The notes beneath the pieces are model-generated. The model ran no database searches. It saw nothing but the letters and a program-made list of their open reading frames with translations, and was not told the DNA's origin. This document shows, in pieces, positions 1-10,600 of a stretch of 64,000 nucleotides of DNA (position 1 is the stretch's first letter; every line of letters begins with the position of its first letter). Where the stretch lies: the NCBI GenBank assembly GCA_964035575.1, contig OZ037859.1, positions 992,001 to 1,056,000 of the forward strand. Direction: 5' to 3'. This DNA is from Rhynchopus sp. YZ270_cl-10 (taxonomy: Eukaryota > Euglenozoa > Diplonemea > Diplonemida > Diplonemidae). A program made the position numbers and the translations under genes.

Positions 1-445
1 GACGTCAGGATCAGGGAGAGAAAATCTGGTTGTGGGATTTACCTTGGCCCTCTTTACCCACATGGATTTTGACCAAAACCAAAAAATTGGCCATTTCGGC
101 AAAGTGACCCCACCACAGTGCGGACGGATTCCGGAAATCCCAATCGCGGTATGTTTTGGGGCTGAAAACCCACTGATTTTCAGGAGAAAAATTGCTTCCA
201 AATCTCGGAATTTTCCAAATTTTCCTGAAAATGACCCTTGTTTACGAGTATGGGTTCATATTTTGCGAAAATTTAAGTCACTAAAATTTTGTCCATTTTT
301 CCGTATATACCCCACCACAAGCCGGGATTGGCCCGGAAATGCCACAAAACGGGGTTTCCGGGCCTCCCCAGCTAACCTTTTCAAGGAACGTTTTTCCGTA
401 CCCGAAATCCATTTTTTCCCCATTTTTTCCCATAATTAGCGCGAC
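1..445. repeat. dispersed repeat, truncated by window edge
   Basis: This AT-rich non-coding stretch matches, as a diverged inverted copy, the sequence at about 5,085-5,445. Shared words include TTTGACCAAAACCAA, GTGCGGACGGATTCCGGAA and GGGGCTGAAAACCCAC. The other copy lies inside the TIR element at 4,947-5,688, so this is probably part of a related element whose left end is outside the window. The apparent reading frames in it are by-products of the repeat. Confidence 0.7.
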
Positions 446-561
446 CACTGATCCCCCCGCCCCCCGCCCTTTTTTCACCACCGTCAGAGGCACAAGATTT
501 TTCTTTTCAAAAACCACCCCCGCACCAGTAAAAATCCCTAAGACAAAAATAAACCCCAAAA

Positions 562-637
562 AAATGTTGTAACGGAATAATGTTGTAACGCTGGGCCATT
601 TTTTCCAGCGTTACAACATTATCCCGTTACAACATTT
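562..637. repeat. perfect-looking hairpin (inverted repeat)
   Basis: Arms at 562-594 and 605-637 are reverse complements with one mismatch, built from two copies of the word ATGTTGTAACG each, with a loop of about 10 nt. It could be a tiny palindromic transposon or the end of the repeat to its left. No target duplication is evident. Confidence 0.75.
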
Positions 638-675
638 TTCCGACTACGGTATATGAATTAATTTTTTTACCTCTA

Positions 676-720
676 AGGTGACTAAGCACGAGAGGCTTAG
701 GATCATCTTATAAACTTTTC
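676..720 (+). repeat. dispersed short module alpha
   Basis: The sequence reads GGTGACTAAGCACGAGAGGC followed by TTAGGATCATCTTATAAAC and a T-rich tail. Close copies occur at about 5,947, 39,939, 42,468 and 62,887, and looser ones at about 2,208, 10,795, 29,680, 39,190, 45,322 and 49,310, in intergenic DNA and in introns. The role is unknown. Confidence 0.75.
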
Positions 721-1087
721 TTTTTATGAACGGCTTTAAAAAGTCGGGTACTTTGGGCTGGTGGGATCATGACGGGGTTTTAGAATGTGGGCGTTCTTGA
801 AACATTTTAGGGTGACAACATGCCTTGCTTTGCACTTTTTTGTTGTTGTGAAGTCTACCCATAGTCGTTCAATAAATTTTTCACTTGAGGGGGTGACATC
901 CGACGAAAATCCGACCCTTCATCGCCCTAGCACGATCTGCTGCGCTTGCGCACATGCGCACATATTTCTTCACAGCACATTTTTAGAGCTGGGTTGCCTC
1001 CCCTCCTCCCCCAATCCCACCACCCCCCTACTCCACCTCACCCTTCCACCTACACTCTCTTAAGTTCTCCTTTGACCTCTTCCTCTT

Positions 1088-1110
1088 CCTCTTTTCTTCT
1101 ACCCTTCAAG
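1088..1110 (+). promoter_or_regulatory. probable trans-splice acceptor, homoserine dehydrogenase
   Basis: A CT-rich tract ends in CAAG directly against the ATG at 1,111. The same tract-AG-ATG layout precedes most genes here. That fits spliced-leader addition in Euglenozoa, although no leader gene is in the window. Confidence 0.45.
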
Positions 1111-3797
1111 ATGGTTACGATGCACATCTTCCTTGCAGGACCTGGTCTTATTGGTGGAGAGCTGTTGACACAGTTGGGCACGGCGAAGCCTAGGGGTGTG
1201 ACCATTAAGGTGTGCGGGGTGGCAAATAGCAAGAGGTTTTACGTGAGCGAGGGGCTCGATGCGTTGAAGGGCAAGGCGTTGCTGGAGAGTGAGGGGAAGG
1301 AGGGGGATGTGCTGGCGTTTGTGAAGGCGGCGGCGGGGTTGGGGTTGGCGAGGAGTGTGTTTGTGGACTGCACTGCGAGCGACGCAGTGTCCCCTGCCTA
1401 CCCTCTTGCCCTGCAGCACAACCTCCACGTCGTTACTGCAAACAAAAAGGTCAACTCAGGCGATCTCTCCCTCAGAAACGAAGTCCTCTCCCTTGCCGCC
1501 AAAGAAGCCGGCCCCCGCTTCCGCTACGAAGCCAACGTCGGTGCAGGCCTCCCCATCCTCCGCCCCCTCATCGACGCCATCGACTCCGGCGACAAAGTCA
1601 AATCCATCGAAGCCATCCTCTCCGGCACCCTCAGCTACCTCTTCAACACCTTCAGCAAGGACATCCGCTTCAGTGAGGTGGTCCGCAAGGCAAAGGAGTT
1701 GGGGTTCACCGAGCCGGACCCGAGAGATGATCTGAGTGGAAGCGATGTGGCGAGGAAGATTGTGATCCTCACCCGGGAGAGTGGTTATGACGTTTCGCTT
1801 GATGATGTCAAGATTACAGGGTTTTTGCCTGCATCGTGCATTGAAGCGCCGTCGGTGGATGCGTTCTTTGTTGCAATGCAGGAAGACTTGGACGACAAGA
1901 TCGAGGCCGAGCGTGCAGCGGCAGAGGCAGAAGGCAAGGTGCCACGCTGTCTGGCCTCCCTCGACACCTCCACCTCGCCACCACAGATGCACGTTGCTCT
2001 CAAATGGGTGCCCCACTCCCACCCTGCAGCCTCTGTCTCTGGCTCCGACAACATCTGCGTGCTCCAGACAGAACGTTACGACACAAACCCGATGGTCATT
2101 AAGGGGCCCGGGGCCGGTGCAGCGGTATGTTTATTTGAGTAAGAGGTGCCATCTTTCAAGGTGACTAAACAGCGAGAGCATCAACGAGAACATTAAGTAA
2201 TCTAATCCGACTAAGCAGCGAGAGGCTTGGTTCAGCTCATAAACTTTTCTTCCTTTATAACACACGAGGTGCAGCCTCCTCGAAGATATATTATACACTA
2301 TACTATGTTATTGTCCCTTCTTTCAGTCTGTTTCTTTGTTTCCTTTTTATGCCTTTTAAGCGGCGGAGGGGCTTCTGTAGATTCACTCTCGCCAGACACC
2401 TCTTTCGACCTGTCCCTTTTCGTATTTATTTGGGGTTTTGTGCTGACATTTTCTTGTGGTCCTTGCTATTATTTTTGTTCTATTAATTCGTTTTTTGAAG
2501 GTTCAGCTGTTATTTTTTGTTCTGTAGGGATATTCATTGCTTCTTTTTTTGGTTGTTTATACAGCTGAGGGGCTTGCGGATCTTCACTCTCCTCCACTTT
2601 TGCTGGGAAGGGGGCTACACTCGGGGACGATCCTCTCGTTGATCCCCGTTTTCTTTGTCCCCGTCGCCACCCCCCTCTCTCCGGCGACATCCGTGTGTCC
2701 TCGGAGAGCCCGTCACGCTCCCCGCCCTCATCTACCCTGACAGTTTCAGGCCAGGACCTACTCTCCTGCTGCAAACCCACGCCTACTACACTAAACATGA
2801 ATGCATACCACGCGGTGCTTCCCCTGCTTCGCCAGATCCGCCTCCTCCAATGATGGTTAATCGTGTCGACAGAATCTTACTGAAAATGTCGTCCAGTAGG
2901 GTGCATCTTATGGAGAAAGTTGTAAGGGTAGTGTAACTTTTTCGGTCTGTTACCGTTATTTTGGTGTTCGAAAAATCCGGCGGGCGGCGGAGAAAAAAAG
3001 TTATGAAGAAAAAAAAGTTTTACCAGGGGGAAAAAAGTTATGAAGAGATTTTCTTACATTTTTCCAGAGTTTTCTTCACAGTAAAATCCTTATTTTCGTG
3101 ACGTGTAGCTTGTTTTCTGTTACGTGTAGCATTTTGTGTCTCATTATCATGTTGCCTGGGTACCTAGGTTCCTGGACACCGGGTGTCTAGGTACCAGAAA
3201 GTTCTTGGTACTGCAGTGTGTACAGTGTACAGTGTACAGTGTACAGTGTACAGTGTACAGTGTACAGTGTACAGTGTACAGTGTACAGTGTACAGTGTAC
3301 AGTGTACAGTGTACAGTGTACAGTGTACAGTGTACAGTGTACAGTGTACAGTGTACAGTGTACAGTGTACAGTGTACACTGTACAAGAAAACACTCGTGA
3401 AGGCAAACGACGGAGGTTTCTCTCGAGAAACATTGCTGACTCACCAAGTTCGTGAGGTGCTATGGGTATGGGCCCTGCACAGCCCCACCCATATCTTTCC
3501 TATAGAACCTCTTCATAACTTTTTTCCCTAGGTACTTTCTACATAACTTTTTTTTTGTGGTTTTCAAAAAATCCGGCGGGCGGTAACGGTAACAGGCTGA
3601 AAAAGTTACACTACCCTAAACAGAAAAAAAGATGCAGTAGTGTAGTGAGATAAGTGGCAAACAAACGTTCAGGTTTAGTATTGTATCAATAAATTTCCCT
3701 CATTGTTTTCACAACACAACTATTACAGGTGACCGCAGCTGGGGTGTTTTCTGATATTCTTGCGTTGAAGGACATTGCCGTTACACCGTCACTCTGA
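1111..3797 (+). CDS. homoserine dehydrogenase (two exons)
   Basis: This is a monofunctional homoserine dehydrogenase, reducing aspartate semialdehyde to homoserine in threonine/methionine synthesis. Exon 1 is 1,111-2,124. The GTATGT donor follows the codons for GPGAGAA. Exon 2 is 3,729-3,797 after ATTACAG and supplies VTAAGVFSDILALKD and the stop. The join is in phase and gives 360 residues, about the length of yeast Hom6. The N-terminal Rossmann loop is GPGLIGG (residues 10-16), TANKK follows in the middle, and the active-site block is DPRDDLSGSDVARK with its conserved Asp and Lys. No aspartokinase domain is fused. I chose the start at 1,111 because it follows a pyrimidine-AG tract and begins the Rossmann fold directly; the upstream in-frame extension is low-complexity. 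Exon 1 switches abruptly to C-ending codons at about 1,385-1,655. The 1,604-nt intron carries a transposon. Reading only the first open frame loses the conserved C-terminus. Confidence 0.93.
2926..3616. mobile_element. TIR element in the homoserine dehydrogenase intron
   Basis: Ends GGGTAGTGTAACTTTTTC and its complement match, and the similarity runs inward through CTGTTACCGTTA and CCGGCGGGCGG. TAA lies on both sides (2,923-2,925 and 3,617-3,619). A 3-bp TAA duplication fits PIF/Harbinger-type non-autonomous elements. There is no transposase; the centre is a 7-bp minisatellite. The 691-bp element makes up much of the 1.6-kb intron. Confidence 0.82.
3218..3384. repeat. 7-bp minisatellite, unit GTGTACA
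   Basis: About 24 nearly perfect copies of GTGTACA lie inside the intronic TIR element. The unit contains the palindrome TGTACA, so the array can pair with itself. Open frames run through it in all phases because a 7-bp unit free of stops never closes; none is a gene. Confidence 0.95.
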
Positions 3798-3816
3798 GGC
3801 TTTACCCCTTTTCTTC

Positions 3817-3890
3817 GTGCTTTCATCCGGATGGCTGGCATCATACGTGGGTCAGTCGGAGGTGTCTGCATTAACTTCACTTTCTTTTTT
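3817..3890 (+). repeat. dispersed short module beta
   Basis: It starts 20 nt after the homoserine dehydrogenase stop and reads GTGCTTTCATCCGGATGGC, then CATACGTGGGTCAGTCGGAG and a tail GTCTGCATTAACTTCAC. Copies lie at about 5,851, 40,811 and 48,093, and a worn one at about 34,990. The position suggests a 3' UTR or intergenic location here. The function is unknown. Confidence 0.75.
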
Positions 3891-4019
3891 CTTCCATTCG
3901 AAGGGAACAACACAACTGGGTTGACAATCCCCGTTGGTACACACTGCGACAGGAGAAGGCAGTTGATGGGATGTGCCACGGGATATTTCATGTATCCTGA
4001 TCTCCGTACGCAAAACATA

Positions 4020-4656
4020 TGGGTCCGTCCGGAAACCCCCCCGTTCAGATTCATCCTTTTGGGTTTTTTTTTGGGTTTTTTTGATTATTTTCCCCACAAA
4101 AGTGCATCTAAGTGAAATTCTGATATAAAAATAGGTTTGGGGGGGGTCTGAGGCTATATTTTCACTTTTTTTCTTCAATTTTCTGTCTTTTATTGTTGTT
4201 TTTCTCGATTTCTTGTCTCTTTCTCTTAATCCTGTCATGCCTCCTTGACAAAGTTTCATTGGCCTCTGTCAAATCCACTGGGTCAATGGCAGGGACTTTT
4301 GGTTTGCGGGTCACCTAAACACACGCAAGAACTCCTTCGCAGCGCTCAAAATGGTGAGGCATGATCCAGAATTGGGCGCACGTTGATGAAACGCCTTCTG
4401 TGAGGCAAAGCGCTTCAGTTCATCATTGAGGTCCTTAACTGCTGCCATTGCCATGTTTATCCAAAAATACGTAAAAAATATGAGTAAAAAGGGGGGGAGG
4501 GGAAATAAGCAAAAATAAATACCCAAAATATGCCCTCTGGGGTGGTAGGTGTATGGTGGGTATCAAAAAATTGGGTTGTTTGGGTGTTTTGAGCCAAAAA
4601 ACCTGAAAAAACCCCAAAAGGATGAATCTGAACGGGGGGGTTTCCGGACGGACCCA
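4020..4656. mobile_element. TIR element, TGGGTCCGTCC family
   Basis: The ends TGGGTCCGTCCGGAAACCCC are inverted repeats that extend inward about 50 bp through the word for GATTCATCCTTTTGG. TA lies outside each end, within CATATG. The termini resemble those of the palindromic element at 46,132-46,963. No coding potential is seen, so it is non-autonomous. Confidence 0.75.
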
Positions 4657-4946
4657 TATGATTTAACGGTTTATGCAAGAATGTGTGGGTGTTCTTGCAT
4701 AAGTGGAAACTACACTACTTTTCCTACGAAATTCACTCAAAAAATGGACGACAGTAGAGCTTCAAGCAACTACACTATTCCAACAATTTTTCAAAATAAA
4801 AATAAAAATAAAAAAAACGATAGCATCCTCCGGAGACAATTGCATTGCTGCTATTGAGTGTTGACCTCGATAAGCGCATACTGCTAGTCTCCAAGGGGCT
4901 GTGTTACGCTTCTGTATTGCGCCATTTTTTTTGCCCCATCAATTAA

Positions 4947-5688
4947 GGGAAGGCATATAAAACATTTTGGCGGACATTTTCCGTGTAATTTTTTGGAGGC
5001 GGGGGGGTGGGGGGGTGTCGGACATTTTTTTTTTATTTTTATTTTTTCCCGCTGGTTTTTGGGTGACAGGGTGCGGATTCATGACCTAAAACACAGTTTT
5101 TTGGCATTTTCCCGAATCCGTCCAGAAAGTGGTGGGGTCGGTGTTGAAAATTGGACAATTTTTTGACCACTTAAATTTTTGAAAATATGAGCCCGGTCAC
5201 TAATAGGTGGCCCATTTTCGGCCAAAAAATGCTCATGAAATCGAAAAATTTTCCCTGGAAAAAAAGTGGGTTTTCAGCCCCAAAACATGCCGCGATTGGC
5301 ATTTCCGGAATCTGTCCGCGCTGTGGTGGGGTCAATTTGCCGAAGTGGCCAAGTTCTTGGTTTTGGTCAAAATGAGTGTAAGGTAAAGGGCAACGTAAAC
5401 CCCACACCTAGATTTTCTCCCTCTGATGCTGAAACCATGAAAATGTGCGAAAACACCAACATTTGCATTTTCGGAATCTGTCCGTTGTGTGGTGGGGTCA
5501 ATTCGCCGAAATGGACGAGTTTCTATAAATTTTGGTCAAAATCGTGTACAACCCCGGTAAAAACCCCAAATGTCCGCAATTTTCTGACCAAGAAAAAAAA
5601 GAAAAAAAAATGTCCGCCAAAAATCTGGTCCGTGGGGGGGTGGGGGGGAGTCGGACAATGTCCGCCAAAATGTTTTATATGCCTTCCC
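4947..5688. mobile_element. TIR element, GGGAAGGC family
   Basis: The terminal inverted repeat is about 32 bp and nearly perfect, beginning GGGAAGGCATATAAAACA and ending at GGCGGACATT. The direct repeat TAA flanks it (4,944-4,946 and 5,689-5,691). Like the intronic element at 2,926 it starts with GGG and has a TAA duplication, fitting PIF/Harbinger-type. The interior holds the diverged copy of the repeat at window start plus a second, shorter copy near 5,455-5,560. It has no transposase. Confidence 0.82.
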
Positions 5689-5850
5689 TAATGTGGGTGC
5701 ATTTATAATTCAAAAAAAAAAAAATGTTTCTTGTACTTCTCTTGCTAGGAAGTATAATGATTTTGATTTAGGTGACTGAGTATGGGGCTCACGATCATCT
5801 TTAACAAGGCTTTCTTTTTGTGAGATGTGTGCTTTTGAATACACATCTTT

Positions 5851-5910
5851 TGTGCTTTCATCCGGATGACTGTGGCATTGTACGTGGGTCAGTCGGAGGT
5901 GCCTGCATTC
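5851..5910 (+). repeat. dispersed short module beta
   Basis: A copy of TTCATCCGGATG...GTGGGTCAGTCGGAGGTGCC, with its tail replaced by other sequence. It lies just upstream of a module alpha copy, so the two occur as neighbours here. Confidence 0.7.
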
Positions 5911-5946
5911 AATGGCTATCATTTGTTTGATAGTTTTTGATGCGGT

Positions 5947-5995
5947 TAGGTGACTAAACACGAGAGGTTTAGGATCATTTTATAAACGTTTCTTT
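5947..5995 (+). repeat. dispersed short module alpha
   Basis: GGTGACTAAACACGAGAGG followed by TTTAGGATCATTTTATAAAC and a T-rich tail. This is a close match to the copy at 676-720. The DNA from here to 6,652 is AT-rich, and I see no gene in it. Confidence 0.7.
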
Positions 5996-6652
5996 GTTTC
6001 CGACCGATCGCAGGATATGCAAAATAATTTAAAAAAAACGTTACCAAAACCTTTCTTTGTGAAAAGGGTTTCTAGAACCGCATGGTATCTTCTGTACCGT
6101 TTTACCGCTCATTTTTTCTACCCCCAAAAAAGGCAACCCACTTTTGCCTTTAACACATAGCTGTGAGCCAATATTGGGTAAAAAATACTGGGTTTCACAT
6201 TTAAAAAAAACGTAAATCGAAAATTTTCAAAACGAATTTCCATAACCTTTCCCCCATAACGTTGCACGGTTTAAATCGTGTAGACCAAAAAAAACCCTTA
6301 CTACAAAAAAGGAGTTTTTTTTTTCCAAACACGTAGTGTATTAAGAAACTAGACAAAAAGAAAGCCAACGTTCAGATCTTGTATAACAGTATTTCCCCTT
6401 GATTCCTTTCACCTTGCGCCAAACAGATTTTTACCCCTATTTGGCTGCGTTCAACGAAAAACACTGTTATATTTTTATTGTTATCAAGATCAGTTGGCGG
6501 ATGATATCGTCTAGTTTTTCTCTTGAAAAATTGAAAAATTGATGACGTGTAGACACATCGCTTTTTTCTCGTGTGAACTCCACGCAGCCTTTCCTCGCCT
6601 ATCTCTCGTTTCGTGGATACCGTTCTCTTTACATCCTCGCCCAATTTTTACA

Positions 6653-7330
6653 CACCATGGACTCGTAATGACATTACGCGCGTCATGACGAGGTAATTAC
6701 GAGTGCCTTGACGAGGGCACCCCCTCGTAATTACGAGGGGGTGCCCTCGTCATGACGAGGTAATTACGAGGGCACCCCCTCGTAATTACCACGTCACGAC
6801 GTCGTCATGACGTGGGCACCCACGACAAGGCGATTTTTGACCAATAAAAAAAAATTTTTTTTTCAAAAATCGGGCGTGGTAGGTCATAAAGTGGCCCAAA
6901 AAATCCAAAGAAAACCTCAGATTGACCAAATGGTGAAAAAAAATGTCAAGTCAAATTTCAGCCAAAATACGGTCATTAGACCCCCACAGATGCTTAAAAG
7001 TGCCAAATTTTGCTTTTAATGGCCTCAAATCGTCGAAATTAGCCCTATATAGGGGCCAAAAAAAAAAAATCGAGAGTCCCTTTCCCTGGGAGGCAATAGC
7101 CAGACAATGACCACGGGAGCACCCCTCGTAATTACGAGGGGTGCCCTCGTAATTACGAGGGCACCCCTCGTCATGACGTCGTAATGCCGTCGTCGTGACG
7201 AGGGAAACCTCACGTCATGACGTCGTCATTACGAGGGGGTGCCCGCGTCGTGACGACGTCATTGCGCGCGTAATTTCCCACGTAATTTCCCTCGTCCCTC
7301 GTCACGTAATGTCATTACGAGTCCATGGTG
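6653..7330. mobile_element. TIR element with TAATTA/CATG palindrome words
   Basis: The ends CACCATGGACTCGTAATGAC are inverted repeats of about 26 bp, flanked by CA on both sides (a 2-bp duplication; a 4-bp CATG reading is also possible). Both subterminal zones are packed with the self-complementary words CTCGTAATTACGAG and CGTCATGACG. The core at about 6,826-7,060 is clearly homologous to the core of the 3-kb element at 17,430-17,670 and 32,233-32,470, although the ends are different. It is non-autonomous. Confidence 0.82.
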
Positions 7331-7680
7331 CATTCCTATTTCTCACCTCAACTTTTCTCACATAACCCTACAGACCTACCCCCATTTTTTGATTTCTTTT
7401 TATATACACACCTTTCACCCCCCTCCATTCCCCGACCACACTTTTAGATTCTGTTCTCTCGCAATGCAATTATCGTGACGTGAGCATTTTTTTTCTCTCA
7501 AAACAAACTTTTCATCCACAACCTCATACACCCCCCTTTAAACCCTTTTTTATTCCTCCTCGGGTGTTCTACAACCCACTGGATTGATAGGGTTCTTTTG
7601 TACTTCTCGGGGTCCAATTTTTTCCCCCTTGCTTCTTTAGTTTCTTGCATTACCTTAGAAAGTAAAAGCAAAAAAAAATA

Positions 7681-10600
7681 ATGTCGAACACTGTACCAAA
7701 TTTATCACCTGTAAGAGGATGGGTGGCGTCTGGTGGGGTGCTTCCTGAAGGAACCGAACATGGTCTTGTTGGGTCGTGCCCTTCCACGAAGCTGCCTTTG
7801 GTCAACCTCTCGAAGGTGCCCGAGAAGCTTCGGAACGACTTCAGGAGTCTCTTCATCAGCGAGCAGGGGTTCACCCTTATCTATGCCTTTGCCATTGTCC
7901 ACAAGATGTCTTCTTCTGTCATTACTCAAAAGCGGGTGATAGTGGTCGGACCACGTTCCTTACACCTCTTGTATATGGACAGGCAGATAGCACGGTGTAT
8001 CGCGTTGGAAGCGGTCCGGCATTTGTACCACAGCAACGACGCATGGATTGGCCTGACCGTCTCAGGGGAGCACAGCCTCGCAATGAAGTTCGAGAACAAC
8101 GCGCAGATGAGGGACTTTAAAAAGGTGTTGTGCACCTTGTATAAACACAACGCCTCAGGGACCTTGGACTCCACACCGTGTACAGGGAAGGATACTGTGA
8201 AGGCGAAGATGCAGCTGACAAAGGATGCTTCGTGGAATGCGAAAAACTCTCGAGTAAACTTTACCAGCTTAACCTTGGAGCAGATGGCGCAGGCACAGCA
8301 GGATGTCACCTCCCTGCGACGTCGGGTTTCCCCTTCTTCTGTGAGCCCGGTTCACTTTCCGCCATCGCTGTCTGGGGTTCCAGGGGCGATGTCGGGCGCG
8401 CAGACTATATCACCTTCACAGTCAAGAACTCATTCGCCACCTCCAGGAACTCCTCCTCGGCATCCTGTTGCACCTTTGCGAGAGATTCCTGCATCAGCAA
8501 CAAAGGAAGCTGAGACTATCAGCGCAGAGGAAACGTTGTCACCACGGACACAGGAAAGGGTTAATGAACACCGGAAGCAGCTTGAGAAGAAGCTGGAGAA
8601 GATGCAGACCGAAGAGCTCCGCCTCAAGAAGCTGCTTGCAGACCAAGACGATGCTCTGCAGGCTCGTGTCGCAGCCTCATTCGCAACTTCGCTGGACAGA
8701 AAACGCATCTGCGATCTTCTTACCCTCGACCCTCCTGCAGACTGCCGCTGCGAGGTCTCTTCCGAAGGCAGACTCACCCTGCATGCACCATCCACACCCT
8801 TCTCCCCTGCAAAGGCTCGCATCACATCTGAAGAGTCTCTCTTATCACCTTCCTCTCTTGGGTCGCCTATGCCCCATGAGAGAGATGAAGTGGCGTTGGA
8901 GGATTTGGTGTACAAAGAACCGCTTGCGTGCGTGATTGAAGCGAAGTTGGAGAGTTTAGAGGGGGCAAGGAAGATGTGGCTGGAGGAGGCTGGGGTGCTG
9001 CAGGCAGAGGCGGCGCGTGTAGAGGAGGAGGTGGAGGCGGAGGGGCTGGAGGAGGTGCGGAGGGAGCTGTTGGAGTGCTACTCGACGCGGGTGGGGTCGG
9101 CGGAGGAGCTGCAGGAGACGGAGGCGGAATCGAGGGCGCTTGTGGAGAAGGTGGCGTTGCTGACAGAGGAGACGCAAGGCATCACGGAACGTCTGAAGCA
9201 GGCACCGCAGGTGCACAGTGAAAACATGGCGTCGCTGAAGGCACAGCATACAGCGCAAATGGCAAAACTCAACGAAGAGCTGCGGCAGACCCTCAACACA
9301 CCACGTACCTCAGCATTGGCCGTGCCCGATGCACCCCCAGAGAAGCTCAGCGAAGTTGCAGAGCTTGAACGCCAAGTCGCCCTCGCGCAAGACGAACTGC
9401 GTCGTCTCTGTGAAGAGGAAGAAGCCTCCGTAGAAGCAGAGGTCCTCCGAATAAAGAACAGTGCAGGCTCAGATGATATAGGCGAGGAGCTGCGGGATGC
9501 GTGTACACAGCTGCAGGTATGTGGAATTTTTTGGCTGGCTCAGGAGTCAGGACCATTTTACTCTTTTGAAAAAAATAGTGGAAAATATGATCGACAGTTG
9601 TTTTGTTGGATGTGAGCATGAGAGGCAGTTGTCTTTTAAGGATTCTCTTTTTTTAAATGCCTGTTTCTTTGTACCCTCTGCTCGCAGGCGGCGCTTGCAC
9701 GCATCAGTGATTTGCAAGAGGTAGTCGACACAGCGCCTGCACTCATTAAGGACATCGAAGGGAATGAGTCTGCAACACAGAAGCTTGACTTTGAGTCGCG
9801 CGAGTTGGTGATTAAGAGCACGCAGATGAAGAAGGACTTTGAGGCAAGGATGATGGATATCAAGATACAGTCGGATGCAATGGACTTGAAGTTGCGGCAG
9901 CTACACGACCATGCGCAGGAGCAGCAGGTGCAGGCCAGGCAGGAGGTGCGTGAGGCCTCCATGCAGGTTGAGCAGGATGCAGAGCGCATTGTTGCGGCAG
10001 AGCAGGAGGAGCAGGCGAAGCTGCTCGCCGCACAGCGTGCCTCAGGCGAGTCTGAGAGGCAGCTCGACGACTACTACAACACACGCATCACGTCGCCTTT
10101 CGGCAAACGTGCTGAAGAAGGCGAGCTCGAGTCGCGCCTCGTCATCGTCGACGAAACCATCGACGCCGTCCAACGCGAGCTCCACCTCCTCAGCGAACGC
10201 GACGCAAACGTCCGCGAAAAATTCCACCGCAGCGAAGTGCACATGGTCGAGCAAGAGTCGCAGCTCGTCCGCCGTCTGGAAGAGGTCAAGTCCTCCGGCA
10301 TCTCCACCGAGCAGATCGAAGATGATTTAACAAAAGTGCGCCACGCACACAGCTGCCTCCAAGACAGCATGGACACCTTTGCCCTGCAAGCCCGCTCCAC
10401 ACGTTCCCGACACCACCAAAGGGAAAAGGCCCTCCTCTCCCGACGTGACGAGCTCATCGAGAACCTGCGTGAGTGCAGCGTCTCGACCATGATCGACCTC
10501 ACACTGCCCGCAGCGCAGTCACCAGCAGCGCACTCCCACGCCATCACAGCGCCGTTCACACCGCTCAGCCCTGCTGCCCCGGATCCGCTCCCACCACCGG

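Noticed and set aside
676-720. Module alpha as a tRNA-derived SINE
   Set aside because: The start resembles an A box and GGTTCATCTT a B box, but the spacing is too short and no tRNA fold can be drawn.
946-1110. N-terminal extension of homoserine dehydrogenase
   Set aside because: It is Ser/Pro/Thr-rich translation of a CT-rich leader; the fold starts at the ATG at 1,111 after an acceptor-like AG.
2125-2142. Stop at 2,142 as the end of homoserine dehydrogenase
   Set aside because: The frame runs into the intron donor GTATGT; the conserved C-terminus is encoded in phase at 3,729-3,797.
2537-2740. Possible last exon of homoserine dehydrogenase reading VYTAEGLADL
   Set aside because: It resembles the expected TAAG motif by chance, the splice phase is wrong, and it does not terminate properly; the exon at 3,729 fits far better.
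3136-3531. Overlapping open frames encoding Tyr-Ser-Val-Gln-Cys-Thr repeats on both strands
   Set aside because: They are read through a 7-bp minisatellite without stops inside a transposon in an intron.
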